From Rhineura floridana (taxonomy: Eukaryota > Chordata > Lepidosauria > Squamata > Rhineuridae), in NCBI RefSeq assembly GCF_030035675.1, contig NC_084487.1, positions 59,471,486 through 59,535,485 on the forward strand: a stretch of DNA of 64,000 nt. Direction: 5' to 3'. A program made the translations under genes and the position numbers. Shown here one piece after another: positions 34,545 through 43,999 of this stretch. The notes beneath the pieces are model-generated. The model did no database searches. It was not told the origin of the DNA and saw only the letters and a program-made list of their open reading frames with translations. How positions within the stretch are numbered: position 1 is the stretch's first letter; the number at the start of each line of letters is the position of its first letter.

Positions 34545-37010
34545 TCAATCAAACTTTGGTTCAACACATGTCAAATAAAGTGTCTCAGGATCCATGTCTA
34601 CAAGTTTATTCATTCCAGGACTTGTTATTAATCCCACAGTAAATCTGTCAGGCGGTTTGCCTAACTTCGCTCTCGTGGAGCGTCTTAAAGGAACCAGAGC
34701 TTCGGCTCTCTCTGCCCCCCCATTTGTGCTTGTGCTTGGCACAACCTGCGCAGGAGCTTCCATTTCCTCAGCTTTTCGTTTCTTCGATCTGCGTTTCCCA
34801 CAAATGAGCTCATTCAAAGCATCTCTGAGAGGTATTTGTGTACCTTCCACTTTAATGTCAACATCTGGCTTAAATTTCTGTGATTGTGTTCGTGTTTGTG
34901 TTTGTGTGTCATTTGTTCCTGTAAGAAGGACTGTCTCCCTTTGATCCCAAGGCTTTTCTGAGACTTTAATGCTTCTGCTCAGAATTAACTGCTGTGTTTC
35001 TGGACACCAAACTCTGTAATATGCATTCTGAAATCCCAAAACAAAACCTTGCTGTGCTCTGGGCGCAAGCTTGCCCCTCCTTTTTCCCTGTGGAATGTGG
35101 ATCCAGCACCTTGCCCCGAATTTTTGAATGTGTTGTATTCTAGGCTTTCTGCCAGTAAGTTTCTCATAAGGAGACATTCCAATAGCACTGTGTAACACCC
35201 TGTTGTGAATGTAATTCGCATAAAGAATTGCTTCTGCCCAGAAAGAATTCCCTAAACTGCAATCCAGTAGCATGGCTCTCATTGCTTCCCCAAGCACCTT
35301 ATTTTTTCTCTCAGCAGTTCCATTGGAAAATGGGCCGTGTGGAGCAGTGAAATTCTGGTTTATTCCCTTACTCTCCAGAAAGTCACTCAATGCTTTACTC
35401 GTAAATTCCCCACCTTGGTCCGAGCGTATAGCCCCCACCGTGACCAAGTGTTGAGTTTCGATTCTCTTAATGAACAGTTTCAGCTTCTGCTCAGCTTCAC
35501 TTTTATGCTTTAACAGAAAAACATGACAAAATCTTGAAAAATCATCTACCAGTACCATGAAGAATTTCGCACCTCCTCGTGAAGCATTTATTGGCCCTGC
35601 TAAATCAACATGTACTAGCTGGTAGGGAGCTGTTGTGGTTCTCTCAGCCTCCCGGTTTATTGGTGCAATAGTCATTTTAGCTTGATTACAAGAATCACAA
35701 TCCATTAACTGTCCACAATCTCTTAAACGCATGTCTTCACTGTGCAAAGGGGTTTTCTTTATCGTGTCAAGGTTTGCATGCCCCAGCCTTTGATGCCATT
35801 CATGGACGCAGCCCTGATGTACCTGTGCCTCAGCGTTTAACACAGCACACCCTGCTTGACTGCTCTTTATTACAAACTGTGAATCATTAAGGCTTCCCTG
35901 CATGCACACTTCATCTCCCCTCATTATAAAACATTGGTCTTTGTGGAACAAAATTGAATAATTACAACTCACCAGTTTGCCCACTGATAAAATATTATGA
36001 GCCAATTCCGGAACAAACAAACAGTCTGTCATTATTCCAAGCTTGTCAAATTTCACCAGACCACGAGCTTCAACGTTCTTACGTGATCCATCAGCAAGTA
36101 AAACAAAGTCTTTCACCTCTTCTGAAACGTAAAACAAACGTCTGTCTTTAATTAATATATGGCTTGCTCCGCTGTCAAGCAACCAGTTCACAGGTCGTAA
36201 ATCTTGAGAGTTCTGTTTACAAACAAAGTTCACACTTCCCTGCTTCAAGCCTCCGTCCCTGGAGTTTCGCTTGACTGGACAATCCCGCTGGAGATGTCGT
36301 CGATCTCCGCAAACAAAACAAGCCTTCAGCCTCTGTTGCTGCTCCTGTTTATTATCCTTCGGCACGGCATGTTTCACCTCTGGCCTCCTGACAGCCTCCA
36401 TCGACTCGGCTCTTTTCGCCTCCTGTCTCCGCTGCCATTCCTGGGTCAGTTTTTCCTCAATAAACGCAACGTTCAAACCTCCGTCAGGCATGGCTTCGAA
36501 AGCCATGACCATATTATTCCAAGGCCCATCGAGTGAAGCCAGGATCAGATAGGTCTTCTGAAGTTCAGAATGTTCGACGCCTCGGTCCGTCAACTCAGCA
36601 AACAGGTGTCTGAATTCCATGAGATGCTCACTCATGTCGCACTCACCCATGAAGCGCATTTGATAAAGCTTCTGTGCCAAACACAATCTAGATCCCGCAG
36701 TCTGTTGCACATGAATGCCTTCCAACACGTCCCACATCTGTTTGGCGTTTGTAACATCTCTCACGTGTAGCAGTTGAGAGTCAGATAGAGCCAGAAGTAT
36801 AAAAGCCTGCGCCTTCTGATCTCTACGCGTCCAAGCCGCAGTCAGTACCGCCGGAGTGGGTCCATCTATTGTGTCCCATAAATCCTCTTTTATCAGCAAA
36901 GCTCGCATCCTCGGCTTCCAGCTGCCATAATTCTTTTCATTAAGCCGTTCCATCAGCAAGCCTCCCCCAGACAGGTTTACAGCCATGTTGCTCACCTCCG
37001 TCTGGTACAA
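34545..37010 (-). CDS. gag-protease-integrase region of the Ty1/copia fossil
   Basis: One long frame of 821 codons. Parts in order: copia-type gag (UBN2-like, YGSWKPRMRALL), a CCHC zinc knuckle (CFVCGDRRHLQRDC), an aspartic protease (WLLDSGASH), the GAG-pre-integrase zinc-binding segment (HQRLGHANLDT...CDSCNQAK) and an integrase core (HVDLAGPI, SDQGGEF, NGTAERKN). These are the standard parts of a Ty1/copia polyprotein up to integrase. It is treated here as a fossil of an incomplete element. Confidence 0.9.
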   Translation of the reverse strand: MYQTEVSNMAVNLSGGGLLMERLNEKNYGSWKPRMRALLIKEDLWDTIDGPTPAVLTAAWTRRDQKAQAFILLALSDSQLLHVRDVTNAKQMWDVLEGIHVQQTAGSRLCLAQKLYQMRFMGECDMSEHLMEFRHLFAELTDRGVEHSELQKTYLILASLDGPWNNMVMAFEAMPDGGLNVAFIEEKLTQEWQRRQEAKRAESMEAVRRPEVKHAVPKDNKQEQQQRLKACFVCGDRRHLQRDCPVKRNSRDGGLKQGSVNFVCKQNSQDLRPVNWLLDSGASHILIKDRRLFYVSEEVKDFVLLADGSRKNVEARGLVKFDKLGIMTDCLFVPELAHNILSVGKLVSCNYSILFHKDQCFIMRGDEVCMQGSLNDSQFVIKSSQAGCAVLNAEAQVHQGCVHEWHQRLGHANLDTIKKTPLHSEDMRLRDCGQLMDCDSCNQAKMTIAPINREAERTTTAPYQLVHVDLAGPINASRGGAKFFMVLVDDFSRFCHVFLLKHKSEAEQKLKLFIKRIETQHLVTVGAIRSDQGGEFTSKALSDFLESKGINQNFTAPHGPFSNGTAERKNKVLGEAMRAMLLDCSLGNSFWAEAILYANYIHNRVLHSAIGMSPYEKLTGRKPRIQHIQKFGARCWIHIPQGKRRGKLAPRAQQGFVLGFQNAYYRVWCPETQQLILSRSIKVSEKPWDQRETVLLTGTNDTQTQTRTQSQKFKPDVDIKVEGTQIPLRDALNELICGKRRSKKRKAEEMEAPAQVVPSTSTNGGAERAEALVPLRRSTRAKLGKPPDRFTVGLITSPGMNKLVDMDPETLYLTCVEPKFD

Positions 37011-37086
37011 TCAATCAAGCTGCCCTCTCTGGAACTCCGTCTGCCGTTCAGACCAGCAACTTACTCCCGTGTAATGCGCTGTGGAT

Positions 37087-37101
37087 CTGGGCCCATAACC
37101 C
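37087..37101 (-). other. Ty1/copia primer-binding site, initiator-tRNA type
   Basis: Next to the 5' LTR the plus strand reads CTGGGCCCATAACCC, identical to the anticodon arm of vertebrate initiator tRNA-Met. So the element's own strand is complementary to the middle of that tRNA, not its 3' end. Drosophila copia is known to prime from a tRNA-iMet half in this way. Confidence 0.75.
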
Positions 37102-37102
37102 C

Positions 37103-37481
37103 TGTTGGCGTGTGTGCGTTGTTGTGTGAAACAGCATACATTACGTTGGAGTTAAGTTGAGCAAGAAACTTCTTCAGAGCATTAGAGCATGTTAAGAGTC
37201 TTTATTCAAAGACATTAAGGCTTTTCAGCAGTTTCCTTCCCCCCCTCTAGCTCTACAGCACATTTCTCTTCAAAAGCAAAAGTAAGACAGCCTCTCAGGT
37301 CAGAGGCTTGATGCAGAAGAACAACAACTCACAGACTCTGTTAGAACTTTCCCAGTCTATATCTTGATGGTTACCATAACAACAGCCTTCACTGTCCGTT
37401 CCCAGACTGGCAAAGACATAACACCTCTTTACTTTCAAAACTTTCAGACTTGATGGAAAACTACTAGGCCTCATGCCAACA
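37103..37481 (-). repeat. 5' LTR of the Ty1/copia fossil
   Basis: 379 bp, same termini as its partner. It lies upstream of the coding frame in the minus-strand sense. Confidence 0.93.
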
Positions 37482-37501
37482 CAAAGGGCGGTATTAAAAT
37501 A

Positions 37502-37596
37502 CCAATGAATGAATGAATGAATGATTTAGGCTGCAATCCTAAACCATGTCTATGCAGAAGTAAATACTAATGAATTCAGTGAGGTTTACTTCCAGA
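37502..37596. repeat. (AATG)n run and MITE fragment
   Basis: Five to six AATG units (37502-37523) followed by CTGCAATCCTAAACCATGTC ... GAAGTAAATACTAATGAATT. The latter is one arm and part of the other of the palindromic TGCAATCC MITE family. Confidence 0.6.
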
Positions 37597-37604
37597 TTAA
37601 TATA

Positions 37605-37902
37605 CAGGGCCGGCTCCAGGAATGCAGGGGCCCTTGGGCATCAGCTGTGTGTGTGTGTGTGTGTGTGTGCATGCACATCTCTGCCATCAACTAAGATGGC
37701 GGCAGGGGCTTCAGTACCTTAGGGAAACCTCAGCCGCCATCTTCGTTAAGAGCAATGGTAAAAGACAGCAGACAGGTAGGTGGGGGGGCGTGGGGGGCCG
37801 CGGATCACGGAAGGGGAGTGGAGGGGTGGCTGAGGGGCACCCTGTAGCTCCAGGGGCCGTCAGGCCAGTGCCCCACCTGGCTGCCCTTTAGAACTGGCCC
37901 TG
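37605..37902. mobile_element. hAT MITE, 298 bp, with 8-bp target duplication
   Basis: Termini CAGGGCCGGCTC and GAACTGGCCCTG are inverted repeats. Flanks TTAATATA (37597-37604) and TTAATATG (37903-37910) match at 7 of 8. The interior palindrome (AAGATGGCGGCAGGGGCTTC ... CAGCCGCCATCTT) is shared with 8233-8751. A (TG)n microsatellite lies at 37648-37669. No transposase. Confidence 0.88.
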
Positions 37903-38383
37903 TTAATATGGTTAGGATTTGCAGCCTTAGTGTAATTAAGATTAGGGTGAAACAAGACTTCATCCTTGCACCAACTCTATGTGACATTTTCTCCTCAATA
38001 CTTTTGCAGTGTGTTTTTGACCCTGTTGCATGGAGTAGATTTATGTTCACACCAGGTCAGATAGTAAGTTGTACAGTCTCATTCCTCTAAAAGCTAAGGG
38101 GACATTGTGATCTGGGATTTGCTGTTTGCATATGATCCCACTTGATTATCATCATCCATGAACAGCCATCTACAAAGCCTCATGGACCGTCTTTCATGTG
38201 TGTGTTTCAGGTTTTTCTTCATGGTTAGCATTATTTAAAAAACCTACATATCTAGGACCAGATGTACAATATCAGTTGACATTGATCCTAGGCAAAATTG
38301 TTTGTGAGCCAGTTAATACAAGCCGATACATATTTCCTGCTGGTTTTTTTATTATATATTTTTTTCAATTTAACATATTAGAG

Positions 38384-38505
38384 GGTTGTAGCCAAGGTTA
38401 GTCCTACTCAAAGTGGACCCATTCAAATGAATGGACATGACCAGCTGAGGTCCATTCATTTTAATGGGTCTGCTCTTAGTAGGGCTAACCTTGCATGCAA
38501 CCCAG
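38384..38505. mobile_element. palindromic MITE (family B)
   Basis: GGGTTGTAGCCAAGGTTAGT ... ACCCATTCAAATGAATGGAC, then the complement GTCCATTCATTTTAATGGGT ... CTAACCTTGCATGCAACCC. Almost the whole 120 bp is self-complementary. Confidence 0.8.
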
Positions 38506-38945
38506 AAGAGAGGGAAAGGATGAAGCCTAATTTAGTAACACCTGGGAGGAAAGGATTTATCATGCTGGTACAAAAGCAGACTTCAGAAGGACTAGCCTGC
38601 TCCTGCATAGCAGACAGTAGTCTGGAATAGCACGTATTGGACCTTTCAACAAAGCCCAACACTGGAACACAGGCAAGGCCAAGCAGTTAATTTTGTGACC
38701 CATTCACATTGATAACTAGGTCCTGGAGCTTTTGGTACAGGCAACTCTGTTAGGAGACAGGGTTCTCCTTTGGGAATTCATCAGGTTTCAACACATGTTC
38801 AAAATACCAATACCAAAACTTGACCTAAAACTGTCAGTTTTAAATTTTCCACAAATTTCAAAAAAATTGTTTTGTTTCATTTCTAGTAAACTTTCCTAAA
38901 AGGCACATCAAAGATAAATTCCCATTCCTTCTTTCCTTTTTCCTG

Positions 38946-39084
38946 CGGGGATGGGGAACGTGTGGTCCTCCAGATGTTGTCAGACTACAATTTCCATCCT
39001 CCCTGACTGTTGGCCATGCTGGCTGGGGCTGATGGGAGTTAAGAGTCCAACAATTTCCGGAGGGCCATCAGTTTCCCATCCCTG
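38946..39084. mobile_element. palindromic hAT MITE (family C)
   Basis: GGGGATGGGGAACGTGTGGT, then CCTCCAGATGTTGTCAGACT, pairs with AGTCCAACAATTTCCGGAGG and the end GTTTCCCATCCCTG. The centre reads GCCATGCTGGCTGGGGCTGA. This family is abundant in squamates. Related copies are at 39477, 41983, 50926, 51065 and 63263. Confidence 0.8.
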
Positions 39085-39476
39085 TTTTACTAGTTACAAT
39101 GTGTCCTGCAAGAGAAACTTCCTGGTTCCCCTTGTGGCAGTTCATGCAAATAGCAATGCCCTCCCCACAAAAACCCAGTATCATGCAGGGTTTTTCATGT
39201 CATAACACAGCATTTCCCTTGAGTGAATTGTACTAAGACAGCACAGCCCAAAGTCACCAATCCTGTGATATGGACAGGCAGATAATGCGTGAGTGTCAGT
39301 GCAGCTTGCTCATATTAAATGCACAGGATGAATGTACCCTAGCCCAGAGGGCAGGGACTGTGAAAGCATCCTTATTTGCTTCTATTTGAAAATGTTCTGG
39401 CATTGTCTACTTTGACTGGAGGCAGTAGCTCAGGATCTCATGCAGGGGCCCTTCATGCAACCTGCTACCTGATCCT

Positions 39477-39607
39477 TCAAGGATAGGCAATATGGTGCCT
39501 TCCATATATTCATTAGACTCCAATTCTCATCAGCCCCAGCCAGCATTGCCAATAATCAGGGATAATGGGAGTTGGAGTCCAACAACATCTGGAGAGCTAC
39601 CTTCAGG
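39477..39607. mobile_element. palindromic MITE (family C, diverged)
   Basis: TGGTGCCTTCCATATATTCA ... CTCATCAGCCCCAGCCAGCA then GGAGTCCAACAACATCTGGA. One arm is more eroded than the other. Confidence 0.65.
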
Positions 39608-39690
39608 TAGGGATGTCAGGGATTGAATCTTGGACCTTCTGCATGCAGAGCATGTGCTCTACCACTGAGCAGTAAGCCTTGAGCCCTTGC
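39608..39690 (-). mobile_element. tRNA-derived SINE head fragment
   Basis: Reverse of the SINE head: GGGATTGAATCTTGGACCTT (B-box region) and TCTACCACTGAGCAGTAAGC (A-box region). Confidence 0.7.
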
Positions 39691-40735
39691 TCTACATGGA
39701 TGCATTCTCTATGGAGGCTTCTAGGCAAGGGAGCTCTTCGGGTGCTGAACAAACAGAATTGGAGATTGTATTGTTCCAAGAAATGTGATATACAATACAG
39801 GAGCCACCAGCTGAGAAGTAAGTGTTGGCCAGTGGATAGATAGGATGATGAAAGTAGACCTAAGAGTTTGGGGGTAAAATCTGCATTGGTCCTTTAAAAA
39901 AAATCATTCGCCCATGAACTTATTAAGTAAACATGGTTGTGCCAGTATTTTACTTTCCATTTTCCAGCAATTAAATAATGATGATTCCTAACAATGATTC
40001 ATTTCACAGTAGGCAGTAGTCTAGGTATTCCTGCAATAACCCCACACGTGGAAACAAGTGAAAAGAAAGCGTAAGTAAAAAGAGAATGCAAGTACATTTC
40101 ATAGAGGCCAAAAGAAAGCTTTAGTAATAAAGTTGACAAAAGTCATACATCTAGACTGATGCAACAGCAAATCTTTTAACCTTTCCCTTCTTTCATTGCT
40201 GTTTGTAGAGACCTAATGAAAACAAAACTCTGGTTGCTTTTTTCCCTTTTGACTCCTTAACCTAACATTTTCCGCTCCTCAGTACAATCCAACTGACAGC
40301 TGGATTTTGCTCTCCATTTTGTACAATGCAATTCCCCCGCATACACATTTTTCTATGCAAATTTCACATTTAATTTATCATTTAAAAATTATGAATAATA
40401 GATATAGCACCATCACTTTGGGTGAAATATATGGTAACTGTTCCAAGGAACTTACAGTTTAACACCAGGGAGGCAAACAGAGGAAAGACAGGAAGATGGC
40501 AGCCAAGGTAAAGAGGAAGAATGTATGTAATACATTCATTTCAGTGACCCAGAGGCTTAGGTACTGCTGAGTGTGGGCATTAGAGGGCCATGTCCAAAGT
40601 TTCAGGGGAAATATTTCATATTCCTTTTAAACATGTCATTCAAATAAAACAGAGGTACCCAACAAGAGCCTGGTGCACTTAAACACACACACACAGAAAC
40701 AGAGAGAAAAAGATTCTTTACTACTTTATAATGAA
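39691..40735. other. intergenic, nothing recognised
   Basis: AT-rich, no gene. A short (CA)n run lies at 40686-40694. Confidence 0.5.
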
Positions 40736-40924
40736 GTTATCTGGGCAGTTTACAATCAAATAGTGCAGCAGGATAGGCAATACCATAATAATTAAAAAAA
40801 AAGTCACACACAGCAACATTCCATCTATTTCCCAAATTCTGGTAGCGAGTGCTGTTGCTTGTGTACCAATCATCTCTACCATATATACACAACAGGGAGG
40901 TATAAGCAACCTCAGGAAAACCCC

Positions 40925-41500
40925 ATGATTTTCAGAAGCACCATTAAAAATGACTAGGGAGTGAGTTCCCCAAAACAGCCCAGTGTGGACTGGACATGCT
41001 TAGTGGCCACGGAATGCTGCAGGAGCGGGGAAGCATTTTCAGCCCAAGAGCTTCATTCCTTTCTAGGCAACTTTCCAGGGGCCCTACACTAGCAGCGGCC
41101 AGGGGTAAAAGTGAGCAGAGTGACAAATGTTCATTTATCCACACATTGTTCTCTATTCGCCATGGAGGCAAGCAAGAAGCATAATCAGCATTCAAGAAAA
41201 CATTCTAACCAGGTGGAAACACTCAAGGAGTGTGCAAAGCAGGGGTAGTGCAGGAGTGTGGCCTTGGGAGGGGGTGTGGCCTGGAGAGAGTCCTGAGGGC
41301 CAGACAGAGGGGCCTGGAGGGCCACATTTGGCCCCCAAGGCCTGAGGTTCCCCATCCCTGGAATATACTGACTGATTGTTGTGGTGTGAAATAGAAAACT
41401 GGGTGGATGGCGAAACAGAACGGGCTGTCGGGGAAGAAGATGTGCCTGGGACAGTACACAGGAGCACCCTGCATGGCAACATTTGGTAGCAGGTTCCACT
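40925..41500. repeat. unassigned dispersed repeat family A, copy 3, with nested hAT end
   Basis: AACAGCCCAGTGTGGACTGG, then CATGCTTAGTGGCCACGGAA, and after the insertion at about 41240-41360 GGACAGTACACAGGAGCACC and CAACATTTGGTAGCAGGTTC. The order is the same as in copies 1 and 2. The nested part ends GAGGTTCCCCATCCCTG and shares GGGCCACATTTGGCCCCCAA with the outer element at 8208-8850. Confidence 0.45.
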
Positions 41501-41982
41501 TGTAACATCTACAAACATTCTCTTGGGTTTTAAGCAAACACAAAATCTTTCAAAAGTGTGGTGGATTCAATTAGCATGGAAAATGTCAGGAATATATTCT
41601 ACATTGCCATTTCCTGGCAATTTGTATATGTCTCTCCTTGCTGCTTTAAAATCACAAATGTACCCTGATGTGTTGGAATACAATATTCCATTAATCATTG
41701 TATAGATGCATGGGATGTTTAGTGTGTGTTAAATGCTTCACTTGAACATTTTTGTTTATGAAAGAAAGTCTGTTAAGCTGCCACAAATGTCAAAAGTTCT
41801 TAGCTACCCTGACACTTATGTAATTGCACTATCCAAACACCCACACAATGAAATAGACCTAAACCATCCAAAACTGCATGTATGAGTCATGGCATAGTCC
41901 TGTTATGAAAAATTCTGACCCAAAACGTATACCCAGAAAGGATTTCTAATGCTGAATGTTAAGTGGTGGGTGTCACTTTAAA

Positions 41983-42120
41983 GCAGCCTTTCCCAACCAG
42001 TGTGCCTCCAGATGCTGTTGGACCACAACTCCCATCAGCCTTAGCCAGCATTGCCAATGGCCAGGAAAGATGGGAACTGTGGTCCAACAACATCTGGAGG
42101 CACACTGGTTGGGAAAGGCT
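41983..42120. mobile_element. palindromic hAT MITE (family C) with perfect 8-bp duplication
   Basis: 138 bp. AGCCTTTCCCAACCAGTGTG, then CCTCCAGATGCTGTTGGACC, pairs with GGTCCAACAACATCTGGAGG and CACACTGGTTGGGAAAGGCT. Flanked by ACTTTAAA at 41975-41982 and 42121-42128, an exact 8-bp target duplication, so a fairly recent hAT-driven insertion. Confidence 0.92.
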
Positions 42121-42128
42121 ACTTTAAA

Positions 42129-43494
42129 GAAAGCTTTGTCTAACAAAGGCAATAGCTTAATCACATATGGTCCTCATTGCAGAAAACCCTGAGCGTTCTC
42201 TACTTTAACTTCTTCCTATGATCACATGATGATGATGATAACGATGATGATGTGTAGGGCCAAGTACAGATAGCTTCAACTGTTCTGCAACCCTTCTCAA
42301 TGCTGGGAACGGAGAGTTCTGAGCTAGCTTATGTGTGCGTGTTTGAATTCTTGCTAAAGATTATACCTTCCCTGCAAATTAGTCAGACAGAGACTTTAAG
42401 CTTTAAAATAAAAAATAACTACTTTATTCTGGAAGTACATACTTGATAGGAAAGAGTCCTATATCTAGCTAACTAGCTGAGTTGGAGACGCAAACACTGA
42501 GCCCAGTGCTTGCCCTCATGCTTGGAGGAGAGAGAGAGACAAAGGAATATGTCTGCTCCCCTCTCAAGAGAAAGAAGACTGGGAAGGAGGAAAGGAACTG
42601 GGATCAACATCCTCTGCATATCACTCTAGCAGGAAGGAAGAGACAGCAGGAGATCAAGGGACAGGTATAGCCTAGCAACCAAGAGGTCTCCTCTCTAGCT
42701 ACCCCTTTTAACCCCATGCAGCCTCAACCCAAGGTGGAGTTGAACCCCATATATTCCAACACTTATATTATGAATGGATCATGATCTGTAAACATCTTTT
42801 GCTCTCACCAGGAGAAAAAGTTTTGCAGAAGGCATGCAGGCCAGAGGAAACCTTCAGCAACCCCTCCTGCTGGCCCATGGTGCACTTACATTAACCTTAC
42901 AACCTCCTTATATGCATTTTGGAAAGAGTTCAGTCACGCAGCTACTAGTTACAGGGAAGGATTCCAGGAGATAGAGGAAAGGAAGTGAAGCCCATCTCAG
43001 CCTGCTTCAGAGTGGGGGATAAGCAAAGTCCACATCAGAGTCTGCTGTAGCTGGACTTTCCCCTCCCCCACCCTCAGGGCCATCTGCCATCAGCAGCCCT
43101 ATGGGAAGTCCTGTTGTCTTCGTACATGCTGGTCTTATTTCTTGTGTTCTTTAATGGTTTGGATGCTACTTACAAGCCACCTTGGAAGGATTTGTATCCC
43201 GAAAGGCAGGAGATCAGTAACTGAGTCCCACCTTTCTCATGTGTGGAGGTTGCCCTTGGTGCCCCTTTATCTATTCACAATAGCCTATTGGCTATGGGTA
43301 TCATTCATTTCCCTGTTGTACAAATAGATCACATTGTTGTAAACTGCCCAGAGGGCTTCAGCTATGGGGCAGTATACAAATGCAATGAATAAATAAATAA
43401 GAACTGGTGGTCCCTCCGGCGGTCTTTTTCTGCAAAAAAAAAAAAGGTGAACTGCTTGTGTGTGGTCCTTCTCCTGCACCCATCCATTCCCAAT
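42129..43494. other. intergenic with L2 tails, no gene
   Basis: (GAT)n-like run at 42225-42250. 42380-42770 is a repeat-like block I cannot class; it may be an LTR. 43140-43235 and 43325-43401 read as L2-type 3' tails (CAAGCCACCTTGGAAGGATT; TAAACTGCCCAGAGGGCTTC, then AATAAATAAATAAG). Confidence 0.5.
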
Positions 43495-43610
43495 GTATTA
43501 TTTATTTATTTATTACATTTATACCAGGCGGTCTCCCATCCAGACACTGACCAGACCCAGAAATGCTTAGCTTCAGCAAGGTGGTGGCCTCATGTGCCTT
43601 CAGACCACAG
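43495..43610 (-). mobile_element. 5S-rRNA-derived SINE (5S-Sauria type)
   Basis: The plus-strand text ACCAGGCGGTCTCCCATCCA, then GACACTGACCAGACCC and TGCTTAGCTTC, is the antisense of the 3' half of 5S rRNA (GGATGGGAGACCGCCTGG; GAAGCTAAGCA). On the minus strand it runs straight into TATAAATGTAATAAATAAAT, an L2-like tail. This fits the SINE3-type 5S-headed SINEs of squamates rather than a 5S gene. Confidence 0.72.
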
Positions 43611-43999
43611 CCTGGGACTGTACAGTACAGTAGCTGTGGGGTCTAGAAGCTCTGCCCCACCCCATACTGTGAGTAAAGCCTATAGACCAGCATGGAATGA
43701 CAGCAGACCCTTGGATTGCTGCAGACCAGATGGTTCAGTTACCTATTTTCCAGGGGAGGCTGGTCCATTGGGGAGAATGGGGCACTGCCCCACCAACTTC
43801 AGTCTGCCTTCAGCTAGCTGCCACCTGCCTGCTTTTTAGGTGCCTCCAGTCCATGGAGTGACCCTGCCTGTCAGTTTCCTCCTCCTCGGTGTCAGTGTTG
43901 CCCCTGTAGAACCAAGCAGGGAGGACGATGGGGACAAAATAAGAATTAGCTGGCTCTGCCTTATGTTGGCTCTGGCTTCCCCTACTGTTCAGACTCCCT

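Larger units (their letters stand above)
33961..37481 (-). mobile_element. Ty1/copia LTR retrotransposon fossil, 3.5 kb
   Basis: Two 379-bp LTRs (33961-34339 and 37103-37481) with TGTTGG/CCAACA termini bound it, and CAAAG is duplicated on both sides (33956-33960 and 37482-37486). On the minus strand the order is 5' LTR, tRNA-type primer site, a gag-protease-integrase frame, a purine tract and the 3' LTR. Protease before integrase with a copia-type core marks Ty1/copia. I recognise no reverse transcriptase or RNase H region, so it is not whole. The LTRs differ at about 6 of 379 positions, so the insertion is young, probably a few million years. Confidence 0.93.

Noticed and set aside
34331-36552. 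Plus-strand open frames opposite the copia coding region
   Set aside because: They are shadows of the long minus-strand frame.
43523-43605. 5S rRNA gene
   Set aside because: Only about the 3' half of 5S is present, diverged and joined to an L2-like tail; it reads as a SINE.
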